Positions 1-9,800 of a stretch of DNA of 58,596 nt are shown one piece after another (position 1 is the first letter of the stretch; every line of letters begins with the position of its first letter). The notes beneath the pieces are model-generated. The model saw only the letters and a list, made by a program, of their open reading frames with translations, searched no databases and was not told where the DNA came from. The stretch is from an uncultured Bacilli bacterium. Its GTDB lineage: Bacteria; Bacillota_I; Bacilli_A; RF39; UBA660. The stretch covers positions 1 through 58,596 of the forward strand of contig CAJUNF010000005.1 in the NCBI GenBank assembly GCA_910587775.1. The letters run 5' to 3'. The translations under genes were made by a program, and so were the position numbers.

Positions 1-11
1 TTAATTAATAG

Positions 12-39
12 AAAACCCATAGAAAAAATCTATGGGTTT
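12..39 (-). terminator. Distal hairpin downstream of the wall-protein gene
   Basis: An 11-bp inverted repeat (arms 13-23 and 29-39) surrounds a short A-rich loop. It lies just beyond the first hairpin after the 1074-aa gene. The U-run on the minus strand is short and interrupted, so it may act as a backup terminator or serve transcripts from both directions. Confidence 0.5.
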
Positions 40-52
40 GTCTACACTCTGA

Positions 53-78
53 AAAACTTGATTTTTACATCAAGTTTT
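53..78 (-). terminator. Hairpin overlapping the stop of the wall-protein gene
   Basis: A perfect 10-bp stem (arms 53-62 and 69-78, 6-nt loop) overlaps the stop codon of the 1074-aa gene. T residues are present only at the end of the 3' arm on the minus strand. It is a likely intrinsic terminator in tandem with the hairpin at 12-39. Confidence 0.55.
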
Positions 79-3000
79 ATTTTAATTTTGCTTTTTTATG
101 AAATAAATATCCTACACCAATTAATGATATTACAGAAAGAATTCCATATCCAGTAACAGAAGAAATTCCTGTTTGTGGATTTTTTATTTTTCTGATTGTC
201 ATTTCATGTGTTATTTTTTGTCCATTTACATCTACTGTAAAAGTCACTTTTCCTGGGTTTAAACCAGTAATAAGACCAGATTCATCAATCGTAGCAATTG
301 TTTCATCACTTGATGAATAAGTATAAATTAAATCATCTGTAACATCGGCTGGATTTAAAGTAACATTTAATTTTGTTGTATCTCCAACATTTAATTCATT
401 TACTGGATTTTCTAAAGAAATACTTTCTAAATGAACTTCTGTTACATTTACTTCTACACTTTTTTCAATGTCTTTATAAGTTGCAGTAATTGTTACAGTT
501 CCTTCTTTTTTACCTGTTACGATACCAAATTCATTTACTATAGCTATTTCTTCATCGCTACTTGTCCATTTAATTTGGTCTTTTTCAGTTGTATTTTCAG
601 GTGTTACTAATACTTCTAATTGTTTTTCTTCTTTTCTTTTTATTTCTAATTTATCAGTAGCAAATTCCATATCTGTAATAGGAATGATTTCTACTTCTAC
701 TGTTACAGTTACTTTCATACCGTTTGATAATGATCCTGTAATCACTGAGAATCCAGCATTTTTAGCTGTTACAATACCAGAATCATTTACAGTTGCAACT
801 GATTCATTATTACTTGTCCAAGTAATTGTTTGATCTGTTGCGTTTTCTGGATTAATTTTTGTTACTATAGTAGATGTTGTACCTTTTAATACTTTGATGT
901 TATCTTTAGAAACTAAATGAAAGCTTGTTACTGGAATAACAACATTTACAGTTATTTTGTCTTCTTTGGAACCAGATTTTGCTGTAATGATTGCTGTACC
1001 AGCATTTTTCGCAGTAATCATACCTAGATTATTTACACTGACAATATTATTATCACTACTTGACCAGTTTAATGTATCTGAGTTATCACTTGGTTCTACT
1101 TTAGCTGTTAAATTATTTGTTGTATTGATATTCATTGTAATTTCTTTTTGGCTATTAATTGTAACGCTAGTGGTAGGAATGGTTACCGTAACATTTAATG
1201 AAGCAGTTAACCCATTTGAAGTTGTTGCTGTAATGGTCGCAGAACCTTTTCCAACTGATTTTACAACGCCATTATTAGTTATAGTTGCAACGCTGTTATC
1301 ACTACTTGTCCAAGTAATGGTTTTGTCACTAGAAGTTATATTAGGAGTTAATTTTACTTCTAATTTTTCTTCTTTTCCTTTTCCTTCTAATGTTAGTGAA
1401 TCTTTATTTAATTCTATTTTAGTAATTGGATCAATGACAGTAATTGTAGAAGTTACAGTTTCTTTATGTTGAGGGTTCATGTTACTAGTCCAAGTTGCCG
1501 TAATAATTGCAGTACTTGCTGAACCATCATTTGGTGAAATTGCTGTTACTTTTCCATTTTCAACACTTGCTGCAGCAGGATTACTACTTGTCCAAGTAAT
1601 CACTCCAGTTTCTTCTGCACCAGTAGTTGGTGTAGCAATTAAATCAATTGTTTCTCCCTTTTTTAAAGTTTGATTTGGAATATTGATATTTAAGCCTTCT
1701 ACTTCTTTTAGTACTTTAATTTTTCTTGTTTTTGTAATACTTCCACTTTGAATTGTTAGCGTAGTTTCTCCAGCATTTTTAGCAGTAATCAGTCCAGTAT
1801 TATCAACAGTTGCAATTGTGTTATCTAAAACTCTCCAAGTGATGGTCTTATCATTTGCATTTGCTGGTATGACACTAGCTATTACTTTTTGTGTTTGATT
1901 TGGAAGTAATGTAACCGTATCTGCAATATCAATAGAAATATCTGTAACAGGAACATTTACGTTTACTTTAACAGAATCAGAATGATTACCTACCGTTAAC
2001 GTAATAGTTGCTTCTCCACCATCTATCGCTGTTACTTTTCCAAATTGATCAACAGTAGCTACAGAAGTATTACTACTTGTCCATTTTAATGTATCTGTAG
2101 TATCTGATGGTGTTACAACTCCAGTTAGTGTTTTTGTAGTATTTTTATCTATTGTAAAATCGGTTTCATTAATGCCAACACTTGTTGCAGGTGAAGTAAC
2201 ATTAAGTACTACACTATCTGTAAATTTTTCTGATGTTTCATTTGAAGTTGCAGTTACACTAATAGTTGTAGTCCCATTTTTTAAGATGCTTACTACCCCA
2301 TTATTATTTACAGTAGCTATAGATGTATTACTACTTGTCCAAGTATAATTAATCGTATCACTTGTTGTACTTGGAGTTGTCTTAGTTGTAAGAGTAATTG
2401 GACCACTTAATGTATTTTTATTTATTTCTAGTGTATTATTTGTAATTTCATTATTACTAATATTTACACCACGCAAGTGTTCTTTTACGTTTACTACTAC
2501 TTCAAATTCTTTTTGGAAAGCAGTTACTTTGATTTTAGCAGTACCAATTTTTAAACCAGTTACTACACCATTTTCTACTTTTACTACATCTAATCCTTCG
2601 GTTATTTGATAAGTGAAATTTTTATCATCGGTTGTATCTTTTGGTGAATAATCAACCACAATATTATCATTTTTATTAGAGCTTCCTAAATCAATTTCTA
2701 GTGTTGGTGTTGTTAAATTAATACTACTTTCAATAACAGGAACTCTTATAAATACACTTTCATTCACACCATTTACGGTTACTGGTGTAAGCGTTTGTCC
2801 ACCATCTGTTATTTTATTTGCTTCAATGTTTGTTAAAGTAATATCTGTTTTACCAGAAGCAGTTTCTAGTACTTCAAAAGTAATATCTCCAATATCTAAA
2901 CTAGTATTGGTTGGAGCACCCATATACATGATTGACCAAACTAAAAGTCCGTTTCCTTCATCCATCACATTTTCACTTGGGCTTGGATTTTTTGCTGTTG

Positions 3001-3301
3001 GATTATAACTTATTAATTTTAATTTTGTAGGGTCATAATTGATGAAGAATGATAATGAACTAAATTCTTTATCGTTTTCAAAATCAAGATGGTAAGTTAC
3101 TGTTTTTTTGGAAGCAGCTTCACTACGATCAATGATTGCATCTTTATCTCCCTGCGCTTCAATTACTGGATTTGTTACACTTATTTTTAGTGTTGGAGTT
3201 GCATCTGCTACTGCATAAGCAATAACTGAAACAAAACAGATTACACTAATGATTAAACCAGTCCACTTTTGTTTTAATTTCCATTTTCTTTTTTTTGTCA
3301 T
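77..3301 (-). CDS. Sortase-anchored surface protein: cohesin-like domain plus about ten Big_2 Ig-like repeats
   Basis: A wall-anchored protein of 1074 aa. The start is the ATG at 3301, with GAGGTG eight bases upstream; a GTG nine bases further up is less likely. Residues 1-32 form a signal peptide (KKRKWKLK, then a hydrophobic stretch). Residues about 37-190 look cohesin-like, with the pattern FFINYDPTKLKLISY, then LLVWSIMY, then IGDITFEVLE. About ten bacterial Ig-like (Big_2) repeats follow, marked by WTSSN...ATV...G.VTA. The C-terminus is a sorting signal: NPQTG at 1041-1045, a hydrophobic helix and a basic tail. NPQTG fits class B sortases, and one is encoded at 32349-33062. It is the only sortase substrate seen here, so it could be the wall anchor of the assembly. 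The cohesin assignment is by eye; the Big_2 and sorting signal are firm. Confidence 0.85.
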   Translation of the reverse strand: MTKKRKWKLKQKWTGLIISVICFVSVIAYAVADATPTLKISVTNPVIEAQGDKDAIIDRSEAASKKTVTYHLDFENDKEFSSLSFFINYDPTKLKLISYNPTAKNPSPSENVMDEGNGLLVWSIMYMGAPTNTSLDIGDITFEVLETASGKTDITLTNIEANKITDGGQTLTPVTVNGVNESVFIRVPVIESSINLTTPTLEIDLGSSNKNDNIVVDYSPKDTTDDKNFTYQITEGLDVVKVENGVVTGLKIGTAKIKVTAFQKEFEVVVNVKEHLRGVNISNNEITNNTLEINKNTLSGPITLTTKTTPSTTSDTINYTWTSSNTSIATVNNNGVVSILKNGTTTISVTATSNETSEKFTDSVVLNVTSPATSVGINETDFTIDKNTTKTLTGVVTPSDTTDTLKWTSSNTSVATVDQFGKVTAIDGGEATITLTVGNHSDSVKVNVNVPVTDISIDIADTVTLLPNQTQKVIASVIPANANDKTITWRVLDNTIATVDNTGLITAKNAGETTLTIQSGSITKTRKIKVLKEVEGLNINIPNQTLKKGETIDLIATPTTGAEETGVITWTSSNPAAASVENGKVTAISPNDGSASTAIITATWTSNMNPQHKETVTSTITVIDPITKIELNKDSLTLEGKGKEEKLEVKLTPNITSSDKTITWTSSDNSVATITNNGVVKSVGKGSATITATTSNGLTASLNVTVTIPTTSVTINSQKEITMNINTTNNLTAKVEPSDNSDTLNWSSSDNNIVSVNNLGMITAKNAGTAIITAKSGSKEDKITVNVVIPVTSFHLVSKDNIKVLKGTTSTIVTKINPENATDQTITWTSNNESVATVNDSGIVTAKNAGFSVITGSLSNGMKVTVTVEVEIIPITDMEFATDKLEIKRKEEKQLEVLVTPENTTEKDQIKWTSSDEEIAIVNEFGIVTGKKEGTVTITATYKDIEKSVEVNVTEVHLESISLENPVNELNVGDTTKLNVTLNPADVTDDLIYTYSSSDETIATIDESGLITGLNPGKVTFTVDVNGQKITHEMTIRKIKNPQTGISSVTGYGILSVISLIGVGYLFHKKAKLK

Positions 3302-3376
3302 AGTAAACACCTCTATTATTAAGTTTATTTTATCATTTTCTTTGATTAATTACTATCTATTTTCTTCTATTTTACA

Positions 3377-4264
3377 CTATTCACTTTTTAAGCCAAGACT
3401 TCTTCTTAAAATATAATAAACATCTCCTGCATCAATGCGATTGTTGTTATTGATATCTCCACGAATTAATTCTCCAGAATTTGGCTTATTTAATCCAAGA
3501 CTCATTCTAAGAGCTAGATAATGATCCAATGGATTTATTTTTCCATCACCATTAATATCTCCTTTTAAATAATCAAGAACTGTTACTTTAGTTTGTAACG
3601 TTTTCATACCATAACTTGCCGTAACGTTTGTTTCACCAGTTTGATTAGCTTTTATTTTTCCACCTTTATCTATACTTACTATTGTATTATTTTTAGAAGT
3701 AAAGGTAACTTTATTTGGAGAAATGATTAGCCCATTTGGAACATACATTTCTAATTGATAGGTTTCTCCGACACTTAGTTTTAAATCATTTACATTTAAT
3801 TTTAATTCATCATAATTTACAATATTTATTTCCTTTTCTATGTTATCAGGAGATAAAGGTGTTGAATCTGCAAATGATAATTTGGGACTCTCTAATTTTA
3901 AGTTAGCACTACAAGTGGTTTCTTTTGCTTTTAAAGTAACTTTTAACATAGTGAAATCTTTTTTCGTTCCCATTAAATTACTGTAAGCAAATTTTTTGCT
4001 TTTTTCATAATATGTAGCAAATGGATTCTGTATTTCCACTTTAACTATATCAAAACAAGTTTCATCACTTACTGAAATGATTCCACCTGCGGATATTAAT
4101 TCAGATCCTTGAATATTTCTAAATATAAGATTTTGAGTGAATTCTTCTGTTATTTCAAATAATTCATTTCCTTCCCATGCTATATTGGCTGATGAGCTTG
4201 CGTATACACACATGGGTATTGCTAAGAGCAATAAAAAGGAGATGAAAATATGATTTTTCTTCAT
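3377..4264 (-). CDS. Small secreted adaptor: cohesin-like domain, Big_2 domain and dockerin
   Basis: A 295-aa secreted protein with a signal peptide at 1-22. Residues about 23-145 form a domain clearly paralogous to the N-terminus of the upstream 788-aa protein: both share IQGSE-IS-GG-IS-SD-TC, a KFA...L-GT segment and PKL-FAD-T-LSP. Each has two matching cysteines. A Big_2-like domain spans about 155-228. Residues about 232-295 are a type I dockerin with two calcium loops (GDINGDGKINPLD and GDINNNNRIDAGD), each followed by a helix. Having a cohesin-like domain and a dockerin in one short chain resembles an adaptor scaffoldin. Its start lies 18 bases after the upstream stop with an AAAGGAG site, so the two genes are very likely one operon. 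Confidence 0.82.
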   Translation of the reverse strand: MKKNHIFISFLLLLAIPMCVYASSSANIAWEGNELFEITEEFTQNLIFRNIQGSELISAGGIISVSDETCFDIVKVEIQNPFATYYEKSKKFAYSNLMGTKKDFTMLKVTLKAKETTCSANLKLESPKLSFADSTPLSPDNIEKEINIVNYDELKLNVNDLKLSVGETYQLEMYVPNGLIISPNKVTFTSKNNTIVSIDKGGKIKANQTGETNVTASYGMKTLQTKVTVLDYLKGDINGDGKINPLDHYLALRMSLGLNKPNSGELIRGDINNNNRIDAGDVYYILRRSLGLKSE

Positions 4265-4282
4265 ACAAACTCTCCTTTCTAA

Positions 4283-6649
4283 TTATTCATGATAGCGACT
4301 TGATCTTGATTTTCTTGCTTCTTCTTCTTTTCTTAAAGCTTCTTTTTCACGATTCAATCGTTCTTGTTCATATAATAGTTTTAATTTTTTAGAATCTTTG
4401 GTTTCAATTGCTTCATTAATAGCATCAAAGATTTCATCTTTTGTGACAATTTCATCATATGGATCATATGGAATTTCTTCATATTTTGCTTCTTTTGTAT
4501 TTTCTTTGTCTTCTTTAAATTTCGTTTCTAATTCTTTTTCTGGATAACCAGTGTATTGATTTAATACTCCTCCAGCTTCTACAACATCATCATCTGTTCC
4601 ATTTTTAGATCCAAAATTAAATTCAGGTTTAAATTCAATTACTGGTGATGATGGTGACGCTCCATGAGCATCTACTACTGGAATTTTTGGAGTTTCTTCT
4701 TCTTTTCTTTTCTTTAGTAATAAAATTAGAATAAAGGTTAATAATCCAATTAATAATAATGATCCAAAAAGCAATAGCCATTGTCCAAGAGTAAGTCCTA
4801 AAAAGGTACTTTTTCCTTCTTTTGTAACATTTAAACGGTAGTATTGAACGAATCCATTTTCATCTGTTACTTTAATTAAAATAGCATTGTTTCCTTCTCT
4901 TAAATTTTCATTTCCTATAATTTCTACTTGGGAATTTTCAAATTCAGGAATAGCAGTAATATCAAGTTTATTTACTTTTCCTGTTACAGAAACTTCATAT
5001 TCATATTTATTTGATTCAAATCTTGGAGATATTTCTCCGTTTGTAATAATTAAATCTTTTAATTTATTTTGATTTACTTTTTCACTACGATTTACATTAA
5101 TTGTATAAACTCTTAAAGAGCCATCTTCTGCTCTTACCTCAATAGTAACTACATTCATTCCAATTTTAAAATTGTCATTTCCTATAATACTAATAGAGGC
5201 ATTTTTATCTTCAGCAAATAATTTTAAATCTAGTGATTCAACATCATTTGGTACTGTGATATTATAACTATTATTATTTTTATCAAATCCTGGTTTTAAT
5301 TCTCCATCATTTACCATAATACTTTCTAAGTAATTATTAGCAGATTTTGAAGGAGCGTTTGTATTAGATGCTGATTTACGATTTACATTAACAATATAAA
5401 CTTTTTCAGAACCATCTTCTGCTGTAACTGTAATACGTACAGTATTTACTCCTTCTTTCCAACCATTGTTACCACTTATTTTTACAGTAGCTTTTTCATC
5501 GTTTGGAAGAGCTGTTACATTTAAACCAGTAATGTTATTATTTACACTAATATTATAAGATGTTACATCTTTGTTAAAAGTTGGAATTAAAGTAAATCCT
5601 GAAACATCTAAGCTTTTTAGAGTTGCATCGTTATTTTTAGCTGGAACATCTGGTTGTTCATCTCTTTTTGTTACTGCTACTTCATATGTTTTTGTTGTTC
5701 CGTCTTCTGCTTTTACGACAATACTACAAGTTGTTGTTTTATCAGTAAGATTACATGTTTCACCACTTATGAGTGTTGCTTTATCATGATTTGGAATGGC
5801 ATCAAATTTTACACTAGTCGCATTAGAAGCTGTTTCCATTGTGTAACTTGTTGTATTTGGAGTAAAGGATGGTGATAAAGTATTACCAGTAGATGTTAAA
5901 GATTTTAGGGTTGCATCATTGCTTTTTCCTGGAACAACTGGATCTGGATCTTTTTTTGTAACTACTACTTTGTAAGTTTTTGTTGTTCCGTCTTCTGCTT
6001 TTACGGTAATGTTACAAGTTGTTACTTTAGAAGATAAACTACATGTTCTACCACTTGTTACACTTGCTTTTGGATCTGTTACTGAAGTATTAAAAGTAAT
6101 ACTTCCTGTATTAGCTGGAATACTATCAATAGTATAATTAGTAGTACCAGAGTTAAAGGACGGTGAAAGTGTACCAACACTTGGTGATAATGATTTTAAA
6201 GTTGCATCACTACCAGCTGCTCTTACTGTGATTGTTTTTGAGAATGTTGCTGGAGATAATCCTGTATCATCTGCGAATGCTAATTTTGGTTTTGTAATAT
6301 TGATTGTAGCTGTACAAGGAGAGGATCCAGCTGTAAATTTAACAGTTGTAAGTTGCGTGTCATTTCTTGTACCATTTAAATCAGTCCATGCAAATTTTCT
6401 AGAACCAGTATAACTTAGACAAGTATTATCTGAAGATGATATTTCCCCACCTACAGAAATGATTTCTGATCCTTGAATACCAGTTGCCCAAATAGTCATT
6501 GTTAATTCTTGTCCAACGAGAACTGTATCATTACCACGCCATTCAAATCTTGCAGTAGTACCATCTGCAGCAAAAGATTGTGGTAATCCTGCTGCTATTA
6601 ATAAGCTTATAGCAATGGATAAGATTCCTATTCTTAATTTTCGTTTCAT
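4283..6649 (-). CDS. Membrane-anchored surface protein: cohesin-like domain, five cadherin-like repeats, cytoplasmic tail
   Basis: A 788-aa protein. The ATG at 6649 is chosen because GGAGG lies seven bases upstream. The signal peptide is 1-28. Residues about 30-150 are a cohesin-like domain homologous to that of the 295-aa protein. Five cadherin-like beta-sandwich repeats (PF12733 type) follow, each ending in a strand such as VKAEDGTTKTYKVVV followed by a lysine- or arginine-rich turn. A transmembrane helix at about 612-640 is followed by KKRKEEE and a roughly 148-residue acidic cytoplasmic tail with a charged coiled-coil-like end (res. about 735-788). There is no sorting motif, so it is held in the membrane. 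The tail is unusual for a pure adhesin and could bind a cytoplasmic partner. It is co-transcribed with the 295-aa gene. Confidence 0.82.
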   Translation of the reverse strand: MKRKLRIGILSIAISLLIAAGLPQSFAADGTTARFEWRGNDTVLVGQELTMTIWATGIQGSEIISVGGEISSSDNTCLSYTGSRKFAWTDLNGTRNDTQLTTVKFTAGSSPCTATINITKPKLAFADDTGLSPATFSKTITVRAAGSDATLKSLSPSVGTLSPSFNSGTTNYTIDSIPANTGSITFNTSVTDPKASVTSGRTCSLSSKVTTCNITVKAEDGTTKTYKVVVTKKDPDPVVPGKSNDATLKSLTSTGNTLSPSFTPNTTSYTMETASNATSVKFDAIPNHDKATLISGETCNLTDKTTTCSIVVKAEDGTTKTYEVAVTKRDEQPDVPAKNNDATLKSLDVSGFTLIPTFNKDVTSYNISVNNNITGLNVTALPNDEKATVKISGNNGWKEGVNTVRITVTAEDGSEKVYIVNVNRKSASNTNAPSKSANNYLESIMVNDGELKPGFDKNNNSYNITVPNDVESLDLKLFAEDKNASISIIGNDNFKIGMNVVTIEVRAEDGSLRVYTINVNRSEKVNQNKLKDLIITNGEISPRFESNKYEYEVSVTGKVNKLDITAIPEFENSQVEIIGNENLREGNNAILIKVTDENGFVQYYRLNVTKEGKSTFLGLTLGQWLLLFGSLLLIGLLTFILILLLKKRKEEETPKIPVVDAHGASPSSPVIEFKPEFNFGSKNGTDDDVVEAGGVLNQYTGYPEKELETKFKEDKENTKEAKYEEIPYDPYDEIVTKDEIFDAINEAIETKDSKKLKLLYEQERLNREKEALRKEEEARKSRSSRYHE

Positions 6650-6681
6650 TTTAAATCCTCCAAACAATATTTATAGAGCAT
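6646..6681 (-). CDS. Possible 11-residue leader peptide overlapping the 788-aa gene start
   Basis: An AAGGAG site (6685-6690) lies three bases before an ATG at 6681 that opens an 11-codon frame (MLYKYCLEDLK). Its TGA overlaps the ATG of the 788-aa gene as ATGA, the arrangement used for translational coupling. The start lies in a perfect 12-bp palindrome (6676-6687). The SD-to-ATG spacing is short, so translation is uncertain. Confidence 0.3.
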   Translation of the reverse strand: MLYKYCLEDLK

Positions 6682-6687
6682 ATGCTC
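6676..6687. repeat. 12-bp perfect palindrome in the 788-aa gene leader
   Basis: GAGCATATGCTC lies downstream of the predicted promoter and overlaps both a Shine-Dalgarno-like AAGGAG and the ATG of the short leader frame. It could be an operator or an RNA element; its role is unknown. Confidence 0.5.
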
Positions 6688-6702
6688 CTTATTATTAAAT
6701 TT

Positions 6703-6732
6703 ATTATACAACTTTTATAACATTACTGTCTA
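6703..6732 (-). promoter_or_regulatory. Promoter of the 788-aa/295-aa operon
   Basis: On the minus strand, TAGACA (6727-6732) is followed after 18 bp by TATAAT (6703-6708). This is a good vegetative sigma-A promoter that would start transcription near 6697, just upstream of the short leader frame. Confidence 0.6.
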
Positions 6733-6809
6733 CAAAATTCGACATTATTCTGCAAAATAAAAATGGGATGTTATTTCTTTTTAGTCCTTCAAATTTGGGA
6801 ATAAACTAA

Positions 6810-6843
6810 TAGAAAAAATGCAGACTTATTTTAGTCTACATTT
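6810..6843 (-). terminator. Intrinsic terminator after the 2410-aa gene
   Basis: An 11-bp stem with one G-U pair (arms 6816-6826 and 6833-6843) is followed on the minus strand by a run of six T. It lies three bases past the stop codon of the 2410-aa gene. Confidence 0.85.
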
Positions 6844-6846
6844 AAT

Positions 6847-9800
6847 TTATTCAATTGGTCTTGGATGAATAAAACTTCTCTCTAGATAATGGTTAATTAC
6901 TTTTCCTGAATCTAGTGGGTCAATCTCTCCATCAATATTTATATCACCAGCGATTGCATATGCATTTAAAAGTTCTGTTCTTTCTAGATAATGGTTAATA
7001 ATTTTTCCAGAATCTAATGGGTCAATTATTCCATCACCATTAACATCTCCAAGAACTACAATTGTTTTTGAATCTTTTTCTACTCCATCAATTATTAATT
7101 TGATAACCATTCCAGTTCCAACATATTCATCTTCTGCTATTTCTGTGATTCCATCTTCTTGATAAATGAATAGTTTGCTGTTTTCATTATCTAATTGATC
7201 TTTTAGTTCTGAAGGAGCGATTTCATCTGTAACAGATAAAATATAATCATCGTTAATTGTATGACCAAATGTTATAGAAGTAATTTTTTCTTCTACTACG
7301 TCGGCACGATTTATTTTCACCACATAAGTTTCACTATTTCCATCTTCCGCTGTGACAACGATAGTAACTGAAGTTTCTCCAACTGGTAAATTATCTAGTG
7401 TTTTGGTACTTCCTGAAACATAATCTTCACCATTTATTTTGATGAGAGCACCACTATGTTCTGAAGTGACAATGAAATCTACAGTATCTAAATCATTTGA
7501 TAAATCTACCGTATATTCATACACTTCTTTACCAAAGCTTGGAGTAAGTGTTCCTTCTGAAACCGTTATATTACTTAAGAAGGCGTTATTACTTGGTGTT
7601 TTGGTATAAGCAATTTCATAAGTTGTTTTAGTAGTGTTATCTTCTGCTGTTACTTCTACTAAAATAGTTCCACTCGTATTTGGTAGTGTCACTTCATTAC
7701 TTACTTGTTCTACTCCATTTACAAAGTATTTGATATTTGCTTTCGTATCTTTTTTGGTTGCTACAATATTTAATGAAGCTAAGTTATATGGAATTTCTCC
7801 TATACTATAGTGATTATCTAGAGCTGTACCAAAATTTGGAGTTAAAGCATATTCTTTTGAAGTATCTATTACATCAAAAACTTTTAAATCTGTAAGATCA
7901 GATTCTGTACTAGCAGTATAATCTGCTCTTTCAATATCGATAGTATATGTTTTTTCAGTCCCATTTTGAGCTGTTACTATAATCGTTACAGTTGTTTTTC
8001 CAACTGCTAAATTATTAAACATTTTAGTTAATATTTCATCCCCATTTATCGTAACAGTTGAAGTATTATCTTCTTTTGAAACATCTAAACGAACACTATC
8101 TAAATCATTTGGAATACTAATTTTATAAGATGTTACTTCAGGTTTAAAAGGTTCACTTAAACTTAATGCATTATTGAATACATCAAAAGCTTCTAGTTTT
8201 GATAAGTTATTGTTATTTGAATTTACTTTTGTGTAGTTAATTGTATAAGTTTTTGTCGTAATGTTATCTGCTGCTAATACTCTTACTTCGACATTTTTTG
8301 CACCTAGAGTATTATCAAGGGTAATATCACAAGTAGTGTTATTATGACAAGCTGTAATTTCATTATTATCATAAAAATATGTAATGGTTGCATTTGTATT
8401 TGTACTTCCAGCATTAACTACTAATTTGTTTACAGATTTTAAAATATTTCCAATGCTATAAGTATCTTTGTCACTTTCAAATGGTACTTCATTTGTTCCA
8501 TCTGTAAATGGATAATCAACTACAGATAAAGTACTTAGAGTTGCAACATTTGATGCAGCAACTTCTACAACAAAATTGTAGGTTTTAGTTGGTGCATTTT
8601 CGTCTTCTGGATGAACTGTTAATGTTACACTTGAAGTGGTATCTACTTGATAAGTATTGTTTCCATCTACATTTGCTAAACTATGGTTTGGAATACCTTC
8701 AATTGTAAACTCTGTAGTTCCAAACGGAACAATAATTGTATAGTTTTCATCATTTGGATTGAAGGTTTCTTTTAATGTAGCACCGTTTAAGTTAACTGAT
8801 TTTAATAGTGCATCTGTTGATTTAGGCTTATTAATTTCTAAGTAATAAGTAAGCTCTGTTCCATCTTCTGCTGTTACTAAAATAGTATAAGTATTTTTTC
8901 CTGATACTAAAGTTAAGTCTTCATCTAGAGTTACTGTAGAGTTTTCATCTTCGGCAGTTGCTGTTATATCACTTTTTAATATTTTTTCTGTTGTTTCAGT
9001 AACGTCTATTGTGTAATGAAATGTATTTTTTAAATCTAATGCTTCATTTATTGTTTGATTTAATACTTCTAAATTACTTAAATATGCATTACTACTCTTT
9101 TCTCTTTCGATATTAATTTGATATGTTAATTTTGTTTTTCCATCTTCTGCAAGAGTTTCAATTCCAATCACATTATTTCCTGTTTTTAAGTTATGAGTTT
9201 TAATGCCACTTACAATAGATGCATCTGTATCAGTAAGTTCTGCATTTAAAATTAATGTTTTCGTTTCATTTGAAACTTTTGGAATGGTGTATTCAAATAA
9301 ATTATCTTGTAAGGTAATTTCTGATTCAATATCTGTTTCACTAAATTTATATGTTAATTTCTTTAATGTAGCATCTGTTTTAGGTAATTTGGTTACTTCA
9401 ACATAATATTTTTGTTCTGCACCAGATTCACTTGTAATAGTAAATTCTTTTGTCACAACGCCTTTGTTTGAAATAGTGTATGTATCTAGAGTACCTGCAT
9501 CAACACCAAGATATGTAATGGTTGCTAACGCACTATCTGAGATTGCTTCAAATTTTATTTTATCCACTGTTCCAGGAATAGTTACTGAAAAACGATTTCT
9601 TTCATCTGCATGACCTGTAACAGTAAATTCATTTTCTTCTAAATCTTTTATTTTTAAAGATTTCAAACTATTGATACGACTTTGCTCTCTTATAATATTT
9701 AAAGCATAAGTTATTTGAGTTCCATCTTCTGCCATTACAACAATATTAAATGTTTCATTAGAACTTGCTAGTGTGAATGTTCCTAGTCCACTTATAATAT

